64,000 nt of DNA from Streptococcus catagoni (GCF_011421425.1 NZ_WPCW01000001.1:310001-374000), one strand, 5' to 3'; shown: positions 7,998 through 17,267, counted from the stretch's first letter. Notes: generated by a model not told the origin, from the sequence alone. Numbers and translations: made by a program.

Positions 7998-8016
7998 GAT
8001 ACTTTTCTTAGCAAGT

Positions 8017-8045
8017 AAAAAGCGATGATTGAGAGAAATCATCAC
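8017..8045 (-). terminator. topA terminator
   Basis: Stem GATGATT/AATCATC with a 6-base loop, followed on the minus strand by GCTTTTTAC, 17 bp after the topA stop. Confidence 0.8.
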
Positions 8046-8061
8046 TTTGTCTACATTTTTT

Positions 8062-10200
8062 TTACTTGACTTTATCTTCCTTATAATCACAATCATCATT
8101 ACTACAAACAACTTGTTTGCCGCCGCCTCGGATCTTTTTCTCAACCAGATAATCACCTGATTTTGGACAGTTTCTTCCAACGGGAACATCCCAAGACGTA
8201 AATTCACACTCAGGATAACGGTCACAGCCGTAAAAGACACGGTTACGTTTTGTTTTGCGTTCGATAACTTGACCTTTTTGACAGATAGGACAGGTCACAC
8301 CAATTTCTTTGGTAATAGCTTTTGTGTTTCGACACTCTGGGAAATTACTACATGCATAGAATTTTCCAAAACGTCCCAATTTTATAACCATAGGATGGCC
8401 ACACAATTCACAATCAAAACCTGCAGGCTCATCTTTAATCTGTATTTTCTCAATTTCTTCTTCAGCCTTGTCCAATTCTTCTGCAAAAGGTTTATAAAAT
8501 TGATCAATGACAGTTTGCCATTGCCTTCTTCCAACTTCTACTTCATCCAGTTTCAATTCCATATCAGCTGTAAATTTGACATCAACGATATCAGGGAAAA
8601 ATTCGACAATAAGCTTATTAACAATTTCTCCTAATTCTGTCGGTTCAAAGCGCTTAGCCGCTAACTTAACATAGTAACGACGTTGAATCACTTCTAAGGT
8701 TGGGGCATAAGTTGAAGGGCGACCAACTCCATTTTCTTCTAGAGTTTTGATAAGACTTGCCTCTGAAAAACGAGCTGGGGGCTGGGTATAATGCTGTTCT
8801 GGAGAAACAGATACTTTTTTAACCACTTCTCCTTCTACCATTTCTGGTAAGACTTTATTTTTATCTGAATCATTGTAAACAGCCATATAGCCATCAAATT
8901 TAATCTGACTACCATTAGCAATAAACATCACTTTATTTTGCTCTAGACTTACCTTAACGGTATCAAAAACTGCTGCTGTCATCTGACTTGCGACAAAACG
9001 ATTCCAAATTAGGGTATAGAGCTTGAGCTGGTCTTTATTTAAATGTTTAGCTATTGATTCTGGGCTAAAATTAACATTAGAAGGTCTGATAGCTTCGTGG
9101 GCATCTTGGGCTCCTGAGGCATTTTTGATTTTATTGCCATGCTTAGAGTACTGACTACCAAAACGTTGACTAATAAAAGCTGCTGCATCATTTTGAGCAA
9201 TGGGGCTAATTCTAGTTGAATCTGTACGCATATAGGTTATTAAACCATGTGTCCCACTGCTACCAAGATTGATCCCTTCGTAGAGTTGTTGAGCAACCAT
9301 CATCGTCTTACGGGTTCTGAAATTTATCTTATTTGCAGCATCCTGTTGAAGCGAGGACGTTGTATAAGGTAGAGGAGCGTTTCTACGGCGTTCCTTTTTT
9401 TCAACTTTGCTAACTTCAAAGTCATCACCTTTAAGCCTAGACAAGACATCCTTAACATCTTCATTTGTGTTAAGCTTTGTCTTCTTACCATCGACCCCAT
9501 AAAAGTTTGCTTGAAATTTTTTACGGGCTTTTTGGAACAAGCCCTCAATGGACCAGTATTCTTCTGGTACAAAGGCCTTAATTTCATTTTCGCGATCAAT
9601 AATTAATTTTAAGGCTACTGACTGTACTCGACCAGCAGATAAGCCTTTTTTGACTTTTTTCCATAGAATAGGCGATATGGAATATCCCACAATCCTATCC
9701 AAAACACGGCGAGCCTGTTGTGAATCAACTAAATCCATATCAATTTCACGAGGCTCCACAAAGGCATTTTTTACAGCATCTTTTGTAATTTCATTGAAAA
9801 CAACGCGATTTTTATCTTCAGGATCAAGACCTAAAATATGCGACAAATGCCAAGAAATAGCTTCACCTTCTCGGTCCGGGTCACTGGCTAAGTAAACTTT
9901 TTTAGCATTCTTTGCTTCTTTTTTGAGCAAATTAATGAGAGGGCCTTTACCTCTAATATTAATATACTTTGGTTCATAATTATTCTCAAAATCAACTGAC
10001 ATAGATGATTTTTTCAAATCTCTTATATGGCCCACTGAGGCAACAACCTTGTAGTGATGTCCCAAATATTTTTCAATTGTTTTAGCCTTTGCAGGTGATT
10101 CTACAATAACTAAATTTTTTTTAGTCTTTGAATCTGTTTTTTTCTTATTCGTAACTTTTTTACTACTCGTTTTAGCCTTTGTTGCTGTTTTCGTTACCAA
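8062..10200 (-). CDS. topA: DNA topoisomerase I
   Basis: 712-residue type IA topoisomerase that relaxes negative supercoils. The Toprim domain begins with ESPAKAK (34-40) and includes the metal-binding SDPDREGE (106-113). The active-site tyrosine is Tyr323 in YMRTDSTR. Three C-terminal zinc-ribbon repeats carry their cysteine pairs (CELCGHP to CSNFPEC, CPICQKG to CDRYPEC, and a weaker third CPKSGD to CSNDDC). The N-terminal 28 residues are a lysine/threonine-rich extension. Translation starts at a TTG at 10200, 8-9 bases after AGGAAG; no ATG gives the family N-terminus. dprA lies 99 bp upstream on the same strand, as is common in streptococci. Confidence 0.97.
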   Translation of the reverse strand: MVTKTATKAKTSSKKVTNKKKTDSKTKKNLVIVESPAKAKTIEKYLGHHYKVVASVGHIRDLKKSSMSVDFENNYEPKYINIRGKGPLINLLKKEAKNAKKVYLASDPDREGEAISWHLSHILGLDPEDKNRVVFNEITKDAVKNAFVEPREIDMDLVDSQQARRVLDRIVGYSISPILWKKVKKGLSAGRVQSVALKLIIDRENEIKAFVPEEYWSIEGLFQKARKKFQANFYGVDGKKTKLNTNEDVKDVLSRLKGDDFEVSKVEKKERRRNAPLPYTTSSLQQDAANKINFRTRKTMMVAQQLYEGINLGSSGTHGLITYMRTDSTRISPIAQNDAAAFISQRFGSQYSKHGNKIKNASGAQDAHEAIRPSNVNFSPESIAKHLNKDQLKLYTLIWNRFVASQMTAAVFDTVKVSLEQNKVMFIANGSQIKFDGYMAVYNDSDKNKVLPEMVEGEVVKKVSVSPEQHYTQPPARFSEASLIKTLEENGVGRPSTYAPTLEVIQRRYYVKLAAKRFEPTELGEIVNKLIVEFFPDIVDVKFTADMELKLDEVEVGRRQWQTVIDQFYKPFAEELDKAEEEIEKIQIKDEPAGFDCELCGHPMVIKLGRFGKFYACSNFPECRNTKAITKEIGVTCPICQKGQVIERKTKRNRVFYGCDRYPECEFTSWDVPVGRNCPKSGDYLVEKKIRGGGKQVVCSNDDCDYKEDKVK

Positions 10201-10299
10201 ATTGACACACTTCCTATAACTTATTGGTTAAAGCTTATAGAATAATATCCCATTTTTTTCTAACTGTCAATAAAAAAATTTATATAATAGGAAGAAACT

Positions 10300-11145
10300 T
10301 TAAATATTTTGATATTCCATAAGGATATCTAACCCACTTGTAATACACTTTGCACCTTCTTTAATCAGTTGGTGACAACCATCTGAATTTCCATCAATAA
10401 TATTGCTAGGTATGGCAAATACATCTCGCCCTTCCTCTAAGGCAATATTACAGGTAATAAGACTTCCAGATCGATATTTTGCTTCTGCAACTAAGACCCC
10501 TAAGGAGAGGCCAGCAATAATACGATTACGTTCTGGAAAGTGATAAGATAGAGGTTTTTCTTCAGGTCCATATTCACTTATTAGCAGATGATTCTTAGCT
10601 ATAAAGGTTTGTAATTTTTTATTTTCTTTAGGATAGTAATAATTAAATCCACAACCAATAACAGCTATGGTGCTGCCGCCATTTTTTAAAATACTCAGAT
10701 GAGCTGCTGTATCAATCCCTCTTGCTAGTCCACTGACAATCAAAAATTTGTTTTGTAATTGGTTAATAATGGTTCTCACAGACTCAATGCCTTGCTCTGT
10801 AGCCTTACGAGATCCAATAACAGCCAGTTTAGGTTTTTCTAGTAGGGCAATATTGCCCTGATAAAAGAGTAAAACGGGGGGATTAAAGATCTGCCTTAGA
10901 GCCTGTGGATACTCCTTATCTAAGATGGAAAGAGAAGGGTAAAGCATAAATTCCCTACGTAATTCTTTAAGGTCTAAACTTTTATAGGCCTCCATAAATA
11001 AAATGGGATGTTTACATTCTGAAATGACAGCCATATTTCGGATCGTTAATTTTTTGCCATATTGCTTTTGATAGTCTAATACTTTAAGGATTTGATTATT
11101 TTTTAAGCCAGCAGATCTTAGTTTGTATATTTCAAAATTATTCAT
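10300..11145 (-). CDS. dprA: DNA-processing protein DprA
   Basis: 281-residue competence protein that protects incoming single-stranded DNA and loads RecA on it during transformation. The extended Rossmann fold shows AVIGSRKATEQG, SGLARGIDTAAH, AVIGCGFNYYYP and FPERNRIIAGLS. The N-terminal helical region (residues 1-70) is SAM-like. There is no C-terminal DML1-like extension, normal for streptococci. A SigX box lies 21 bp before the ATG, so the gene belongs to the late competence regulon. The intact gene implies at least a latent transformation pathway. Confidence 0.95.
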   Translation of the reverse strand: MNNFEIYKLRSAGLKNNQILKVLDYQKQYGKKLTIRNMAVISECKHPILFMEAYKSLDLKELRREFMLYPSLSILDKEYPQALRQIFNPPVLLFYQGNIALLEKPKLAVIGSRKATEQGIESVRTIINQLQNKFLIVSGLARGIDTAAHLSILKNGGSTIAVIGCGFNYYYPKENKKLQTFIAKNHLLISEYGPEEKPLSYHFPERNRIIAGLSLGVLVAEAKYRSGSLITCNIALEEGRDVFAIPSNIIDGNSDGCHQLIKEGAKCITSGLDILMEYQNI

Positions 11146-11166
11146 AGTATACCTCTCTATACTAAC

Positions 11167-11174
11167 TATTCGAA
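11167..11174 (-). promoter_or_regulatory. SigX (ComX) box of dprA
   Basis: TTCGAATA on the minus strand, seven of eight matches to TACGAATA and preceded by a T-tract. It ends 21 bp before the dprA ATG, leaving room for a short leader with AGAGAGG. The T-tract is also the U-run of the upstream terminator. Confidence 0.65.
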
Positions 11175-11198
11175 AAAAGCCTTTGAAAATTCAAAGAC
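11173..11198 (-). terminator. Terminator of the acetyltransferase gene
   Basis: Stem GTCTTTGAA/TTCAAAGGC followed by T6 on the minus strand. It abuts the SigX box, insulating competence expression of dprA from read-through. Confidence 0.8.
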
Positions 11199-11219
11199 TT
11201 GTCTTATTTTTTATCTTTT

Positions 11220-11768
11220 TTAAAGTTCTTTAATGATTTTTGCTGGATTACCTGCAAGGACGAGATTATCTCCAAAAGACTTGCTTACCACGCTTCCTGC
11301 GCCAACGACAACATTATCTCCTAAGCTTACACCTGGCAAAATGGTAACGCCTCCACCTAACCAAACGTTATCTCCAATGGTAATAGGTGCTCCGTATTCT
11401 AACCCTGCTATTCTTTCCTTAGCATCAAGAGGATGTAAAGGTGTTAATAATTGGCAATTTGGACCTAGCATAGCATTTTTACCAATTCTTATTTCACAAA
11501 CATCAAGCATTGTCGTGTTGAAATTAGCATAGAAATTCTCACCAAGATAGATATTACTTCCGTAGTCGCACATAAAGTTTGCTTCCATGAAAATGGAGTC
11601 GCCCGTCGCACCTAACCATTCTTTTAGAATTTGGCTTTTTTTAGCTCGGTCCATTTGGTCATTAAAGACTTTCATCAAATGCCTACTTTTATCACGCATT
11701 TCTCTTAATTCCCGATCTCCGGCATCATACAGCTGCCCTGCCAACATCTTTTCACGTTCAGTTTTCAT
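11220..11768 (-). CDS. Sugar O-acetyltransferase (maltose/galactoside acetyltransferase family)
   Basis: 182-residue acetyl-CoA-dependent enzyme of the left-handed beta-helix family. The N-terminal Mac domain (MLAGQLYDAGDRELREMRDK) precedes hexapeptide repeats (IYLGENFYANFN, ITIGDNVWLGGGVTILPGV, VVGAGSVVSKSF). The catalytic His sits in LLTPLHPLDA, about residue 113. ATG at 11768 follows AAGGAG. Such enzymes acetylate the 6-OH of glucose, maltose or galactosides, perhaps to detoxify non-metabolised sugars; the substrate here is not known. It lies between rnhB and dprA. Confidence 0.88.
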   Translation of the reverse strand: MKTEREKMLAGQLYDAGDRELREMRDKSRHLMKVFNDQMDRAKKSQILKEWLGATGDSIFMEANFMCDYGSNIYLGENFYANFNTTMLDVCEIRIGKNAMLGPNCQLLTPLHPLDAKERIAGLEYGAPITIGDNVWLGGGVTILPGVSLGDNVVVGAGSVVSKSFGDNLVLAGNPAKIIKEL

Positions 11769-11818
11769 TTGTCTTTCTCCTTAAAGTATGCATCAATCCT
11801 TAGAAAATGAGCCTGTTC

Positions 11819-12598
11819 TTATTGTTTAAGAAGACTCTTAATGGGCTCAAAACTTTTCCTATGAATAGGTGTGACACCTTCTGTTTCTAGGGCGTGGAGA
11901 TGAGTCTTAGTCCCATAGCCAGCATTCCTGGCAAAGCCATAAGCAGGATAGATCTGGTCAAAGTCCATCATCAGTTTATCCCTAGTCACTTTTGCAACGA
12001 TTGAAGCTGCTGCAATTGATAGTGAATTAGCATCTCCTTTAATAATAGAGTTTTGTGGGATAGGAGTATCAAGCGTCATGGCATCAATTAATAGATAATC
12101 TGGTACCTGGTTTTTTCCTTTGATATTTGAGATTGCTGCCAACATAGCCTCTTTGGTGGCCTGATAAATATTAATTTGGTCTATTATCTGGTTATCTATA
12201 ATACCAATCCCAACTCCTGATGCTTTTTCCAAGATTTCTGAATAGATGAGCTCATGTTTTGCTTTGGGAATTTTCTTAGAGTCGTTTAGTCCAATTATTT
12301 TACAATTCTGAGGCAGGATAACACAGGCTGCTACCACCGGACCTGCTAGAGGGCCTCTGCCCACCTCATCTATACCAGCGATAAGTTGAAATCCTTTTTG
12401 GTATAAGTCTTTTTCGTAGCGCAGCATTTCTTCCAAACGAAGATCTTCAGCAGCTATAGCCTGAATAGCCTTTCTTCGTTGCTCTAAGAGTTTCTGGACT
12501 CCTTTTCGATTGTCTGCCTCTAATTCTAAAAAAAGGGGATCTGAAAGTTCTCTGATAGCTTCTAGCTTTTCTTTAATTACTTTAATTGTTAAAGGCAT
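11819..12598 (-). CDS. rnhB: Ribonuclease HII
   Basis: 259-residue nuclease that cuts RNA in RNA-DNA hybrids and removes single misincorporated ribonucleotides. Catalytic acidic residues are visible in [11 protein letters not shown] (Asp77, Glu78) and in LLIDAM (Asp172). Four overlapping in-frame starts exist (TTG 12610, GTG 12607, ATG 12604, ATG 12598). I chose 12598 ([12 protein letters not shown]) by comparison with streptococcal N-termini. The gene overlaps the end of rbgA by 17 bp, so the two are co-translated. Confidence 0.93.
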   Translation of the reverse strand: MPLTIKVIKEKLEAIRELSDPLFLELEADNRKGVQKLLEQRRKAIQAIAAEDLRLEEMLRYEKDLYQKGFQLIAGIDEVGRGPLAGPVVAACVILPQNCKIIGLNDSKKIPKAKHELIYSEILEKASGVGIGIIDNQIIDQINIYQATKEAMLAAISNIKGKNQVPDYLLIDAMTLDTPIPQNSIIKGDANSLSIAAASIVAKVTRDKLMMDFDQIYPAYGFARNAGYGTKTHLHALETEGVTPIHRKSFEPIKSLLKQ

Positions 12599-13436
12599 CC
12601 ACATCACCAACCTGGTCTAAGGTAAAAACTCCTAACTTACCATCACGTACTTCCTTGACAAAGAGTTGATAAAAACGATCGTAATCGTCTCGAAAACCCA
12701 GTTTTCGTGTCATATTCATGATTATATCTGGTGCTTCTTCCTCTAAATTAATGACTGTAAAGCGTTCTTCAAGTCGATTAGGATAATTTTTCTTGAAATA
12801 ATTTAGGCCAAAGATCGTAACTTCATCAAGAGGCAGCAATTGATCTTTGATAGCTCCGGTTAAAGCTAGTTTCAATCCTACGGTTTGGTCTTCAAATTTT
12901 GGCCATAAAATACCTGGGGTATCAAGAATTTCTAAATCCTTATTGGTTCTCAACCATTGTTGACCCTTTGTTACACCGGGTTTATTGCCAACAACTGCTA
13001 TTTTCTTTCCAGCTAAGCGATTCATCAGTGTAGATTTTCCAGCATTAGGAATGCCGATAATCATGGTTCTTAAGCTTTCCTTTTGAATCCCTCTTTCTCG
13101 AAGTTTCTGAATTTTATCAGCCATTAAATCTTTGGCAGCATCCGTAACTTTCTTAACAGTTGACTGTTCTTTTGAATTAATGGCTAGGGTTTTAATGCCC
13201 TGATTTTCATAATATTGGCACCATTCATGTGTTCGACTCTTGTCGGCTAAATCCGCCTTATTTAAAATCATTAATTTTGGTTTGTCCCCAACGATCTTAG
13301 TAAGCATGGGATTTTGACTGGACAAGGGTAGACGTGCGTCAACTAAAATTGTCACAAAATCAACATGCTTTAAATTTTCTTGAACCTGTCTTCTTGCTTT
13401 TGACATGTGTCCAGGGAACCATTGAATAGTTGCCAT
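12582..13436 (-). CDS. rbgA: Ribosome biogenesis GTPase RbgA (YlqF)
   Basis: 284-residue circularly permuted GTPase needed for late assembly of the 50S subunit. The G4 motif NKAD (59-62) precedes G1 GIPNAGKS (128-135) and G3 DTPG (172-175), the permuted order typical of the family. The [11 protein letters not shown] start is highly conserved. It leads the rbgA-rnhB pair. A minus-strand TGATATAAT about 100 bp upstream is a candidate promoter. Confidence 0.95.
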   Translation of the reverse strand: MATIQWFPGHMSKARRQVQENLKHVDFVTILVDARLPLSSQNPMLTKIVGDKPKLMILNKADLADKSRTHEWCQYYENQGIKTLAINSKEQSTVKKVTDAAKDLMADKIQKLRERGIQKESLRTMIIGIPNAGKSTLMNRLAGKKIAVVGNKPGVTKGQQWLRTNKDLEILDTPGILWPKFEDQTVGLKLALTGAIKDQLLPLDEVTIFGLNYFKKNYPNRLEERFTVINLEEEAPDIIMNMTRKLGFRDDYDRFYQLFVKEVRDGKLGVFTLDQVGDVDAFNN

Positions 13437-13581
13437 TTTTATTTCCTTTCACTACTTTAAAAAACGTTTATTTCTGGTATTCATCAACTTATCTTCAACA
13501 TGAATCGAATCTTACAAGCCTTTTATATTATATCATGAAAGTTCTTTATTAAGGCTATATTTTACTGTCTTCATTTTTCTC

Positions 13582-13610
13582 TTGCAAAAATTTCTTATTA
13601 AATATATAAT
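13582..13610 (+). promoter_or_regulatory. Promoter of the DUF1836/PAQR pair
   Basis: TTGCAA (13582-13587), 17-bp spacer, TATAAT (13605-13610), about 35 bp before the ATG. A short dyad CTAGTT-N5-AACTAG follows immediately and would lie at the transcript's 5' end. Confidence 0.7.
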
Positions 13611-13645
13611 CTAGTTATAAAAACTAGATAAAGAGGTTCACGTAA

Positions 13646-14113
13646 ATGGAAATGCAAAAATTACCCTACTGGCAGGACTTACCTGATTTAGAACTGTATT
13701 TAGATCAGGTTTTACTCTATGTCAATCAGACCACGTCTAAATCACAGACTGATAATTCTTCCAAAAATTTGACTGCTTCAATGATAAACAATTATGTTAA
13801 GCACAGCTATTTATCAAAACCAGTGAAGAAAAAATATAGGAAAGAACAAGTTGCTCGTTTGATTGCCATTACTATTTTGAAAAATACCTTTCCCATCCAG
13901 ACAATTAGTGCAGAGTTAGAGAAACTAAAAATGTCATTAAGTTCAGAAGAACTCTATGACGCCTTTGTTAGTTATTGGAATAAGGCTGACAGTAAGGATC
14001 ATATCCCTGAAGTAATTAGGGCAGCCTGTCAAACAGTGAAGTCTTATTATAAAACATTGAAGTTAGTTGAACAATTAGAGAGTCAAGAGGGGTCAAATGA
14101 ATCAAAGCTTTAA
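13646..14113 (+). CDS. DUF1836 family protein, putative HTH regulator
   Basis: 155-residue cytoplasmic protein of the DUF1836 family: the opening LPYWQDLPDLELYLDQVL and LTASMINNYVKHSYLSKPVKKKY segments are diagnostic. The region around residues 45-85 looks like a MerR-type HTH, so a DNA-binding role is likely, but no target is known. ATG at 13646 follows AAGAGG. The last 17 bp overlap the PAQR gene, suggesting co-expression and possibly control of it. Confidence 0.82.
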   Translation: MEMQKLPYWQDLPDLELYLDQVLLYVNQTTSKSQTDNSSKNLTASMINNYVKHSYLSKPVKKKYRKEQVARLIAITILKNTFPIQTISAELEKLKMSLSSEELYDAFVSYWNKADSKDHIPEVIRAACQTVKSYYKTLKLVEQLESQEGSNESKL

Positions 14114-14747
14114 ACAATCCATACCACTGACATTTGGTGAAGAACTAGCCAATGCTGTTACCCACGGGGTCGGCTCTATGGCCATGTTGATTTTATTACC
14201 AATTACTGCTATTTATTCTTATCAAAGCTATGGTTTGAAAGCAGCTATTGGTATTTCTATATTCATCATTTCCTTATTTCTAATGTTCTTATCTTCTACT
14301 ATTTACCATTCTATGTCCTATGGTTCTCCTCAAAAGTACATCCTTCGCATTATTGATCACAGCATGATTTATATTGCAATTGCTGGCAGTTACACCCCCA
14401 TTGCCCTTTCCCTGGTTGGTGGCTGGATAGGGTATTGTATTATCATCTTACAATGGGGCGTTACCATATTTGGTATCCTATACAAAATATTAGCAAGATC
14501 TATCAATGAAAAATTCAGTCTCGCTCTCTATCTTTTTATGGGCTGGTTAGTCATTTTTATCCTACCTGTTCTTATTCAAAAAACTACTTTGACCTTTGGT
14601 CTTCTTATGCTCTTTGGTGGCCTGGCTTATACTGTTGGCGCATTCTTTTATTCCAAAAAAAGACCATATTTTCATATGATATGGCACTTATTTATCTTAT
14701 TAGCTTCCGCTTTACAGTTTATTGCAATAGTCTTTTATATGTTTTAA
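14097..14747 (+). CDS. PAQR / hemolysin III family membrane protein
   Basis: 216 residues with seven hydrophobic segments. Conserved metal-site motifs are in place: GEELANAVTHGVGS near the start, SSTIYHSM and IDHSMIYIAIAGSYTP in the middle, and HMIWHLFILLAS at the end. The histidines correspond to the zinc ligands of adiponectin-receptor-like PAQR proteins, which may have ceramidase-like hydrolase activity. Historic hemolysin III names do not prove hemolysis. Its ribosome site AGAGGGG lies within the preceding gene. Confidence 0.87.
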   Translation: MNQSFKQSIPLTFGEELANAVTHGVGSMAMLILLPITAIYSYQSYGLKAAIGISIFIISLFLMFLSSTIYHSMSYGSPQKYILRIIDHSMIYIAIAGSYTPIALSLVGGWIGYCIIILQWGVTIFGILYKILARSINEKFSLALYLFMGWLVIFILPVLIQKTTLTFGLLMLFGGLAYTVGAFFYSKKRPYFHMIWHLFILLASALQFIAIVFYMF

Positions 14748-14787
14748 ACTAAATGACTTTGTCAAGCCCTTTTTGACTAAGAAGTGA

Positions 14788-14793
14788 TATAAT
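14788..14793 (+). promoter_or_regulatory. Extended -10 promoter of the lipid kinase gene
   Basis: TGATATAAT, 34 bp before the ATG at 14827; no good -35. Confidence 0.5.
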
Positions 14794-14826
14794 AGTTCTT
14801 GAATAATTCATCAAGAAAGGAAAAGT

Positions 14827-15735
14827 ATGATGAAGGTTACTATTTTTTTCAATCCTCACTCTGGAAAGAAAAATGATGAACTGGCCGAGAAAGTTAAGGA
14901 GACATTAATCACCAAGGGTTTAAGACCTGATGACATTGCCATACTTATTCCAGACAGTATAGATGAAGCCTTCGCTCTTGCTAAAAAGGCTAGCCAAGAT
15001 AAGATTGACCTCATTATCCCTATGGGGGGTGATGGGACGATCAACAAAATTATAGGTGGTATTTATGAAGGGGGCTCCTTTAGTAAGATTGGACTCATAC
15101 CTTCAGGAACAGTCAATAATTTTTCCAAGGCTTTAGCTATTCCACGAGAATTTGAGGCAGCTATTGATACCATTATAAACGGACAGACTCAAAAGGTTGA
15201 TATTTGTAAGGTTAACAATCATTATATGATTAGCAGTCTGACCTTGGGACTTCTTGCTGATATAGCAGCTGATGTCAGCTCAGAAGAAAAAAGAAGATTT
15301 GGACCACTCGCTTTTTTAAAAGACAGTTTTAAAATACTAAGGCGTAATCGTAGCTATTCTATTTCTCTTGAAGATAAGGAACGTCATTTAACTCTAAAGA
15401 CCAAGTTCTTATTGATCACGATGACAAATACTATTGCTGGCTTCCCCTCTTTTTCCCCTGATGCTTTAGTAAATGATGGTTTACTACAAGTTTATACCAT
15501 GAAAAAATTATCCTTTTTTAAATTTCTCATCCATATCAATGAATTTCGAAGGGGCGATTTTTCCAAGGCAGAAGAAATTTCCCACTTCCACACTGACGCT
15601 TTAAAGATTTCTCCCTTAAAAAATCGAAAACATTGGGTTGCTAGAACACGCCTAGATGGTGATAAAAGTGATTACTTACCTGTTTCCTTAAAAGTTATTC
15701 AAGGCGCCGTTGAAGTTATCGTACCCAAATCATAG
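14827..15735 (+). CDS. Diacylglycerol kinase family lipid kinase (YegS/BmrU/DgkB type)
   Basis: 302-residue cytoplasmic kinase that phosphorylates diacylglycerol or a related lipid alcohol, recycling lipid from lipoteichoic acid synthesis in Firmicutes. Key motifs: the N-terminal IFFNPHSGKK, the nucleotide-binding MGGDGTINKIIGG (about 65-77), IPSGTVNNFSKAL (about 96-108) and the C-terminal RLDGDKSD. ATG ATG tandem start at 14827 after AGAAAGG. It converges on the YtxH/CsbD operon across the IS remnant. DgkB-like activity is more likely than YegS-type phosphatidylglycerol kinase, but this is not proven. Confidence 0.88.
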   Translation: MMKVTIFFNPHSGKKNDELAEKVKETLITKGLRPDDIAILIPDSIDEAFALAKKASQDKIDLIIPMGGDGTINKIIGGIYEGGSFSKIGLIPSGTVNNFSKALAIPREFEAAIDTIINGQTQKVDICKVNNHYMISSLTLGLLADIAADVSSEEKRRFGPLAFLKDSFKILRRNRSYSISLEDKERHLTLKTKFLLITMTNTIAGFPSFSPDALVNDGLLQVYTMKKLSFFKFLIHINEFRRGDFSKAEEISHFHTDALKISPLKNRKHWVARTRLDGDKSDYLPVSLKVIQGAVEVIVPKS

Positions 15736-15827
15736 TCCTTGGTCCAAGCAATAGTTCTTTTATTTCTTAATCTTCAGACTGAAATCAACTAAAAGTCACA
15801 TCATAAAAATAGACCGACTTGTCATTT

Positions 15828-16469
15828 AGATATTTAACCTGTCAAGTAGACAGGTTAAATATCTAAAATAGTGTTTGTTTTATAAGGTCAGTCGTACAAA
15901 ATAAATGTGCGACTGATTTTTCATGCACACCACTTAGATAAGAAATATTATAAAGCGCCGCTGTTTCCTTATAATTACGATTGTGTCCAATACAATAATT
16001 AACTATCTCTTGACATTCATCAATAGTGGTTTTACGTCTTGCCTCTGCCATGTAGACCTCCTGTTTAGGATTGTAATCCTTAAGTTCTCTATTGGCATTA
16101 GACATCCTAATCCACTTTCTTAAAAGCCCTGAAGAAATATTATACTGATGACCTAAATCAACAGATGAAGCTTCGCCACTAATACATTTTCTAACAAGTT
16201 TCAATTTAAATTCTTTTGAATAGGAACGGTTTTTTGTTTTCTTGTTAAATCCTAAAATCCCATATTTCTTATAGATGGTAGCCCAATCTTGAATCGTGCT
16301 TGTGGAAATATGGAGATTGTTGCATATTTCAGCTCTGGAACGATTACTATTAATGTAATTAAGACAAGCTTTTTTCTCGTATGGGCTGAATCTTTCTCTT
16401 CTAGACATAAAAATACCTCTTAAGTAGATTTTGGTTATTTACCATGTCTACTTAAGAGGTATCATATCA
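15828..16469 (-). mobile_element. Deleted IS3-family element (orfB lost)
   Basis: About 640 bp. Both ends carry imperfect terminal inverted repeats that share GATAT, ACC and AAGTAGACA followed by GGTAAATA-like sequence. Inside is the HTH-containing orfA on the minus strand, its end fused to unrelated sequence. The orfB transposase core is missing, so the element cannot move itself. A 19-bp perfect palindrome spans the left end (15825-15867) and a 16-bp one the right end (near 16410-16463). Confidence 0.75.
15863..16408 (-). pseudogene. IS3-family transposase OrfA, truncated
   Basis: 181 codons. Two HTH domains are visible: RFSPYEKKACLNYINSNRSR with HISTSTIQDWATIYKKYG (residues 6-55), and SYSKEFKLKLVRKCISGEAS with YNISSGLLRKWIRMS (about 62-102). 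A third begins (KTTIDECQEIVNYCIGHNRN) but breaks after TAALYNISY. The last 24 residues (from LSGVHEK on) do not resemble OrfA and come from joining to the right-hand end after deletion of orfB. No DDE catalytic residues are present. Confidence 0.8.
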
Positions 16470-16548
16470 ATAGCGGGTCGGTCTATTTTTTGTCTTAAAG
16501 AAAATGTCGTTAGTTCTTTGTCTTATCGAACTAAGTTTTGTTTTTTAC

Positions 16549-16905
16549 TTAAACTTTATCACCCCTATTTTTGAAGTAGTTTAACTTATCATCAAGTGTT
16601 TTACTTGCAGACTGTGCATAGGAGCTAACCAGGCCTTTAGCTTTTTCAACCCCTTCTCCAATAGTGTCACCAGCCTGTTCTGAACACTCTTCAATCATTT
16701 CTTGAGAGTCTTCAACCTTATCTGTAACAGTTTCAAAAATTCTTTCACTAATTGTCATGATAGTGTCGTTTAATTCATCAATTTTGTCACTTGTTTCTTT
16801 GGCCAGCTGTTTTTTGCTGGATTCAGAAAGTGATAAATATGCTATTGATGCAGCTATTGTTCCTGCGAACAAACCGATCAGTATTCCTTTTTTCCTTGAT
16901 GTCAT
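16549..16905 (-). CDS. YtxH domain-containing stress protein
   Basis: 118 residues: one N-terminal membrane helix (ILIGLFAGTIAASIAYLSL, about 7-25), then a long amphipathic, Glu/Asp/Lys-rich helical region typical of YtxH/general-stress proteins. The ATG at 16905 is chosen because AGGAG lies 7 bases before it and overlaps the stop of the small gene upstream. It is the last gene of a three-gene operon (CsbD-like, small membrane protein, YtxH) and probably helps envelope or osmotic stress tolerance; the molecular role of the family is unknown. Confidence 0.82.
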   Translation of the reverse strand: MTSRKKGILIGLFAGTIAASIAYLSLSESSKKQLAKETSDKIDELNDTIMTISERIFETVTDKVEDSQEMIEECSEQAGDTIGEGVEKAKGLVSSYAQSASKTLDDKLNYFKNRGDKV

Positions 16906-16915
16906 CAGCAAACTC

Positions 16916-17056
16916 CTATTTCATTTTACGGTCTCTAAGTATTTTCTTAGCTAATTTCACTGCTGGGATTAAGAGCAGGATTAGTTGGAAAACCTCAGCC
17001 TTATTAACTTTATTTGTTTTTCTCACCTTGGTTGTGTTACTTTTTGCTACCTTCAT
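16916..17056 (-). CDS. Small membrane protein (46 aa) in the CsbD/YtxH operon
   Basis: Short gene easily missed by automatic calling. It reads [20 protein letters not shown], then a hydrophobic stretch [16 protein letters not shown] (about 21-36), then a basic tail ending RDRKMK. GGAG lies 10 bases before the ATG. Its start overlaps the CsbD gene by 20 bp, and its TAG stop forms part of the ribosome site of the YtxH gene, so it sits exactly in a translationally coupled slot. The basic-hydrophobic-basic layout suggests a peripheral or single-pass membrane peptide. I know no named family. Confidence 0.7.
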   Translation of the reverse strand: MKVAKSNTTKVRKTNKVNKAEVFQLILLLIPAVKLAKKILRDRKMK

Positions 17057-17267
17057 CAATAGAATTCTCCTTTTTCTTGTTTTTAAGCTTTTCAGACAAA
17101 GCCTCTAAAGTGTCTTTAGCATCATCTAAAAATTCTTTGACCTTACCTTTTCCATGCTGAACCTTACCTTCAGTTTCCAGTTCCTTATCATCTGTAAAAT
17201 GTCCTAGTGACTCCTTAACGTTACCTGAAAATTGATCCTTCTTTGCATCAAATTTTTCTTCTGACAT
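17037..17267 (-). CDS. CsbD family stress protein
   Basis: 76 residues, highly charged. It carries the CsbD signature: [20 protein letters not shown], then [21 protein letters not shown]. The ATG at 17267 is preferred over an in-frame GTG 9 bases earlier because AGGAAG is 8 bases upstream of it. CsbD proteins are SigB-type general stress proteins in Bacillus; streptococci lack SigB, so regulation here must differ. A paralogue lies at 63512-63709 next to Asp23 genes. Confidence 0.85.
   Translation of the reverse strand: MSEEKFDAKKDQFSGNVKESLGHFTDDKELETEGKVQHGKGKVKEFLDDAKDTLEALSEKLKNKKKENSIDEGSKK

Larger units (their letters stand above)
15805..16490. terminator. Bidirectional terminator arms separated by an IS insertion
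   Basis: Perfect 14-base inverted arms AAAAATAGACCGAC (15805-15818) and complement (16477-16490, then T). They lie between convergent genes and end in A- and T-runs, as a bidirectional terminator would. The 658 bp between them hold the IS remnant, so the hairpin has probably lost function. They could instead be read as ends of a composite element. Confidence 0.5.

Noticed and set aside
8269..8634. 121-codon open frame antisense to topA
   Set aside because: Shadow of the zinc-ribbon coding region; no ribosome site and no recognisable protein.
15863..16408. Functional transposase gene
   Set aside because: Only the OrfA part is present and its end is foreign; no DDE domain follows.
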